Source of the DNA: Alphaproteobacteria bacterium
GTDB lineage: Bacteria; Pseudomonadota; Alphaproteobacteria; RF32; CAG-239
Reading direction: 5' to 3'
DNA: 8,208 bases
NCBI GenBank assembly: GCA_017557925.1
Contig: JAFYWO010000041.1
Coordinates: forward strand, 1-8,208
A program made the position numbers and the translations under genes. Shown here in pieces: positions 5,372 to 8,208 of this stretch; within the stretch, counting starts at the first letter, position 1; each line of letters starts with the position of its first letter. The notes beneath the pieces were generated by a model. It was given only the letters and a program-made list of their open reading frames with translations. It was not told where the DNA came from and did not search any database.

Positions 5372-7318
5372 ATGAAACGATATACAAGAAAAACAACCAC
5401 ATTGATTACAATAATTGCAGTATTATGCTCTTTTGTAATATCACCTGCGTTGGCTGCAAGCAAACTTACTCCCCACCATTTATATCGTTGGGCAAATACA
5501 AATAACTTTTCACGTCTTCATCAATTTAAAAAATACATAAATATTCAAGATGACAATCAAAACACCGCACTTTGCCTTGCACAAATAGCCAAAGACAAAA
5601 ATGCCTATGCCACTTTATTAAAATTCGGCGCTTCAACAGAAGTAGAATGCCACGATGATGATGACCCAATCTGTGCCATAATCACAAAAGAAGAATACAA
5701 ACTTTCTCCGGCTTGGTTACTACTTGGAGCCGGTGCTGCTGCACTAGCCTTTTCCGGTGGCGGAGGAGGTGGTGGTAGCAAAGGCAGTTGCGACCAATCA
5801 CTATTTACCTACAAAGACCAATGCCCTACCGGTATGATTATAACTGATCAATGTGTTGATAAAACCGGCAAATACTTAAATTGTGCTTGTGACGAAAAAA
5901 CAAGTTTCTCCAATCAAACAGTTTGTGAAAAAAATTCTAAAAACCAAAAAGGATATGACTGCTCTACAAAGAACGAAAACGGCTGTTATGTAAGAACAAT
6001 ACTTCAATGTGTTGCACCTGAAACAACTGTTTGTGAATATCAAGAAGGCCTTAACATACATGTAACTCCTACCGGAAATTATTCCGGCGAAGATGAATGT
6101 CTAAACTGCACTCCAAGTTGTGACACAAGCAACAATTATTTTGAAACCTGTCCTAGCGGTTATACCTGTGATCCTAAAACCGGATCATATAATATAACTT
6201 GTCAAAAAGTTGTATCTTGTGACGAAACAACTCAATATACTTCTTGTCCGAATGGTAAAAACTGTTCTACAGTAAGTGAATACGGACTTACTTGTCACAC
6301 TCCGATAAGTGATAAATGTGACCGCAATACATACAAATATGACACTCAATGCGAAACAACCACAGGCTTAAAAACTGTTGGCACTTGCAATGAAACAACG
6401 GAATCAGGAGTATCAACATACTATAAATGCGCTTGCGATGACGCAAACAACTATCTTCCTGAAAATGCATCATTAAATAGTTGTGGAGACGGAACAGGTG
6501 GAAGTAATGGTTGGATGTTCAACACCAACACATACAATGATATAGTTTGTAAATCTTGTGAAATGTTAACTTGCGAACCTCCATCTCTTACAAGTTGCGA
6601 ACCGGCAGAAAGTGGATTTACATTAAATACTACTCCAACCGGAAATTACAAAGGTGATACCCCTTGTTTATCTTGTGATTATGAGTGTGATGAAATTAAC
6701 CTATTCTCAAACTGCCCTTTGGGTAACACATGCGAACCGGTAACAAAACATGGAATAACTTGCCAAAGAGTAACAGGTACGACTTGCGATAGAACAAAAT
6801 ATACCTCTACACAAGATTGCGAAAATTTCTCAAGCTTAAAAACTGTTGGCACATGCGATGAAACAACAGCCTCAGGCACAATAACTTATTATGAATGTGC
6901 ATGTAATGACAGTTTCGGTTTCCTTCCGTCAAGTACTACAGCTGATGACTGTGGAAACGGAGCAGGAAAAAGCGAAGGTTGGAACATAAACTCAACAACA
7001 CTAAATGGCATAACTTGCAATACTTGCATAGCTAAAACTTGTCCGTTAAATACCACAAGTGAGGAATGTTCTAATTCTATTAGCGGATTAAGGTTTTTAA
7101 ATTCACAAAGTTCCGGTTTTTATAACGGCGACGAAGAATGTAAATACTGCAATTATGCCTGTGACAACAACGCCGGCTACTATTCTGATGGAGAAGATTG
7201 TTTAGACGCTGCAGATGAAGGAAAAACTTGTTCCCAAAATAATATAGTTGCATCACAAACTCAACAAAGCTACACTTGTTATATAGAAGGTAATTGTGAC
7301 ACAAACACTTACACCTAA
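5372..7318 (+). CDS. Exported Cys-rich repeat protein with ankyrin-like N-terminus
   Basis: No named family is recognised. The frame also has an ATG at 5360, but the ATG at 5372 is preferred: GGAGA at 5362-5366 overlaps the upstream one at correct spacing. The 648 residues up to the first stop are laid out as follows. Residues 1-28 are a signal peptide (basic start, Ile/Val core, ALA cleavage). Residues about 57-89 resemble one ankyrin repeat (NTALCLAQIAKD, then LLKFGAS). An acidic ECHDDDDP stretch follows. Residues 112-128 are hydrophobic (SPAWLLLGAGAAALAFS), then there are seven Gly (129-135). Cys-rich modules run from C140 onward. They share C-D-x4-Y-x4-C starts and a later YxGDxxCxxC segment, and probably form many disulfides in the periplasm or at the surface. 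It is downstream of the SH3 gene in an operon. The TAA at 7316-7318 is probably not the ancestral end, since the frame and motifs continue. Confidence 0.8.
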   Translation: MKRYTRKTTTLITIIAVLCSFVISPALAASKLTPHHLYRWANTNNFSRLHQFKKYINIQDDNQNTALCLAQIAKDKNAYATLLKFGASTEVECHDDDDPICAIITKEEYKLSPAWLLLGAGAAALAFSGGGGGGGSKGSCDQSLFTYKDQCPTGMIITDQCVDKTGKYLNCACDEKTSFSNQTVCEKNSKNQKGYDCSTKNENGCYVRTILQCVAPETTVCEYQEGLNIHVTPTGNYSGEDECLNCTPSCDTSNNYFETCPSGYTCDPKTGSYNITCQKVVSCDETTQYTSCPNGKNCSTVSEYGLTCHTPISDKCDRNTYKYDTQCETTTGLKTVGTCNETTESGVSTYYKCACDDANNYLPENASLNSCGDGTGGSNGWMFNTNTYNDIVCKSCEMLTCEPPSLTSCEPAESGFTLNTTPTGNYKGDTPCLSCDYECDEINLFSNCPLGNTCEPVTKHGITCQRVTGTTCDRTKYTSTQDCENFSSLKTVGTCDETTASGTITYYECACNDSFGFLPSSTTADDCGNGAGKSEGWNINSTTLNGITCNTCIAKTCPLNTTSEECSNSISGLRFLNSQSSGFYNGDEECKYCNYACDNNAGYYSDGEDCLDAADEGKTCSQNNIVASQTQQSYTCYIEGNCDTNTYT

Positions 7319-7325
7319 TTAGGTG
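7312..7325. repeat. Perfect 14-bp palindrome centred on the in-frame stop
   Basis: CACCTAATTAGGTG reads the same on both strands, and its centre includes the TAA (7316-7318) that interrupts the Cys-rich gene. No T run follows, so it is not an intrinsic terminator. Confidence 0.7.
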
Positions 7326-8208
7326 ATTGCCCAGAAGGAACAAACAAAATAGCAGAATGTTTTGATGTTCAAAAACACTCACAATGTGAACCTAATGAAT
7401 GCTTAGGATATGAATATGAAACTTGTCCTGCCTATACAGTAAGCAACGGCACTTGCAAAACATATATAGGAGGCACGACTGTTACAAAACATAAATGTGA
7501 ATGTAACAGTGATGAACATTACTACCCTGACGGAACAACTGCAAATGTTTGCGGAAGATTAAATATTGGTGAAAAAGGTTGGACAATCACAAGCTTAAAC
7601 AATCCTCCTTTCAACTGTATGCAGTGTGAAGAAAAAACTTGTAAAGAAGCTGATGGTTATTACGAAAACTGCCCTGCTCCATTCACAGGTATCAATCTAC
7701 AATCAACCCCATCAACAACTGCATATTACGGTGATGTAGCTTGTAACACTTGCACATATACTTGTAATCAATCACTCAATTATTTCTCAACCTGTCCGAC
7801 AAACTATATTTGTGATCCGAACAGCTCAATCACACAAATTAACATAACTTGTCAAAAACCGACAGGTTGCTCTGGCGAATATGTATCTGAAGAAGATAAA
7901 GACCCAAGTAAAATATATCAAGAAATAACCCAATATGGAGTTATTTGTTACAAAGAAACTGGAAATCGTTGTGATAGAAATATTTATACATTTGATCAAA
8001 CTTGCACAACTTATATAGGTATGCATGAAGTTGGTAACTGTGTAGAAAATCATCCTTCCGGAAGTATAACATACTACGATTGTGAGCCTGATGTATGCGA
8101 AGGTTCTGAAGAAAGTTGTGACGGAACCATAACAAAAGAAGTTAGCCGTTGTAACACAAACAATGCAACAGGAACAAATCCTGTTACGAAATATACTTGT
8201 GAATGTAA
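7319..8208 (+). pseudogene. Continuation of the Cys-rich protein past an in-frame TAA (3' partial)
   Basis: Directly after the TAA the same frame stays open for 296 codons to the window edge. It continues the module pattern: LGDCPEGTNKIAEC, then KCECNSDEHYYPDG, then KGWTITS, YYGDVACNTC, STCPTNYICDP, and a fifth unit starting CDRNIYTFDQTC. Cysteine spacing matches upstream modules, so this was coding as part of the same gene. I see no ribosome site and no suitable Met after the stop for independent translation; the first in-frame Met (7619) sits inside a C-x-x-C motif. This is either the separated 3' part of a gene broken by one nonsense codon, or the distal part of a protein made by read-through. 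The true 3' end lies outside the window. Confidence 0.7.

Larger units (their letters stand above)
5789..8208 (+). repeat. Tandem Cys-rich protein modules
   Basis: Unit starts, taken at the Cys of the C-D-x4-Y motif, are 5789, 6317, 6785, 7295 and 7970. Unit lengths are 176, 156, 170 and 225 residues, plus a partial one at the right edge. Each complete unit has a later YxGDxxCxxC-x-x-x-C segment, beginning near 6068, 6635, 7109 and 7709. The units are divergent in DNA, but stretches stay identical, for example 19 bases at 6366-6384 and 6834-6852, offset exactly one unit (468 bases). This indicates duplication followed by divergence. The array crosses the in-frame stop without a break. Confidence 0.8.

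Noticed and set aside
7316..7318. Altered genetic code with TAA as sense
   Set aside because: rpmE, the suhB-like gene, efp, the 3068 gene and the SH3 gene all end in TAA at expected lengths, several followed by terminators or adjacent starts.
7312..7325. Palindrome as an intrinsic terminator for the Cys-rich gene
   Set aside because: There is no loop space or T run, and coding-like sequence continues directly after it.
5876..8135. Minus-strand open frames under the Cys-rich gene
   Set aside because: They are mirror frames of the Cys-rich coding sequence, with no start signals and no recognisable domains.
5372..8208. Classification as an autotransporter adhesin
   Set aside because: No beta-barrel translocator is visible because the 3' end is outside the window, and the Cys-rich modules do not resemble beta-helical passenger repeats.

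Overview
The window is AT-rich bacterial DNA from an alphaproteobacterium. Three things support this placement. There is a TrcR (DUF1013) cell-cycle regulator, a family I know essentially only from Alphaproteobacteria. Ribosomal protein L31 is the cysteine-free form with the alphaproteobacterial sequence pattern. An efp gene overlaps a suhB-like gene, a familiar alphaproteobacterial pairing. The low GC and dispersed intergenic repeats fit an uncultured, host- or gut-associated lineage; I infer this and cannot resolve the genus.

Layout: 1-309 is a gene-free mosaic of direct repeats built on a GTGGCAATCCAG core, and 339-367 is a terminator. Four minus-strand genes follow: trcR (425-1003), rpmE (1183-1413), a suhB-like gene (1509-2309) and efp (2309-2872). 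The last two overlap by one base and should be cotranscribed. A small plus-strand gene of unknown function (3068-3499) converges on an M20 metallopeptidase gene (3556-4662, minus) across a bidirectional terminator. The divergent region 4663-4855 holds three DnaA-box-like 9-mers in 12-bp phase and a TTAA-N7-TTAA CtrA-type box. It leads into a plus-strand pair: an exported SH3-domain protein (4856-5341) and a very large exported Cys-rich repeat protein (from 5372, running off the right edge).

The right half encodes the envelope. The SH3 protein probably acts on or near peptidoglycan. The Cys-rich protein combines a signal peptide, an ankyrin-like segment, a hydrophobic helix, a glycine run and at least five divergent Cys-rich modules of about 156-225 residues. 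An in-frame TAA at 7316-7318 interrupts it, yet the same frame stays open with the same module motifs to the window end.

The points most worth a second look are: the interrupted Cys-rich repeat protein; the CtrA/DnaA-like control region ahead of it; a suhB-like protein that has lost its metal-binding residues; and an A-AAA-AAG slippery heptamer directly before the trcR stop, where the -1 frame encodes a natural-looking Lys/Ala tail.
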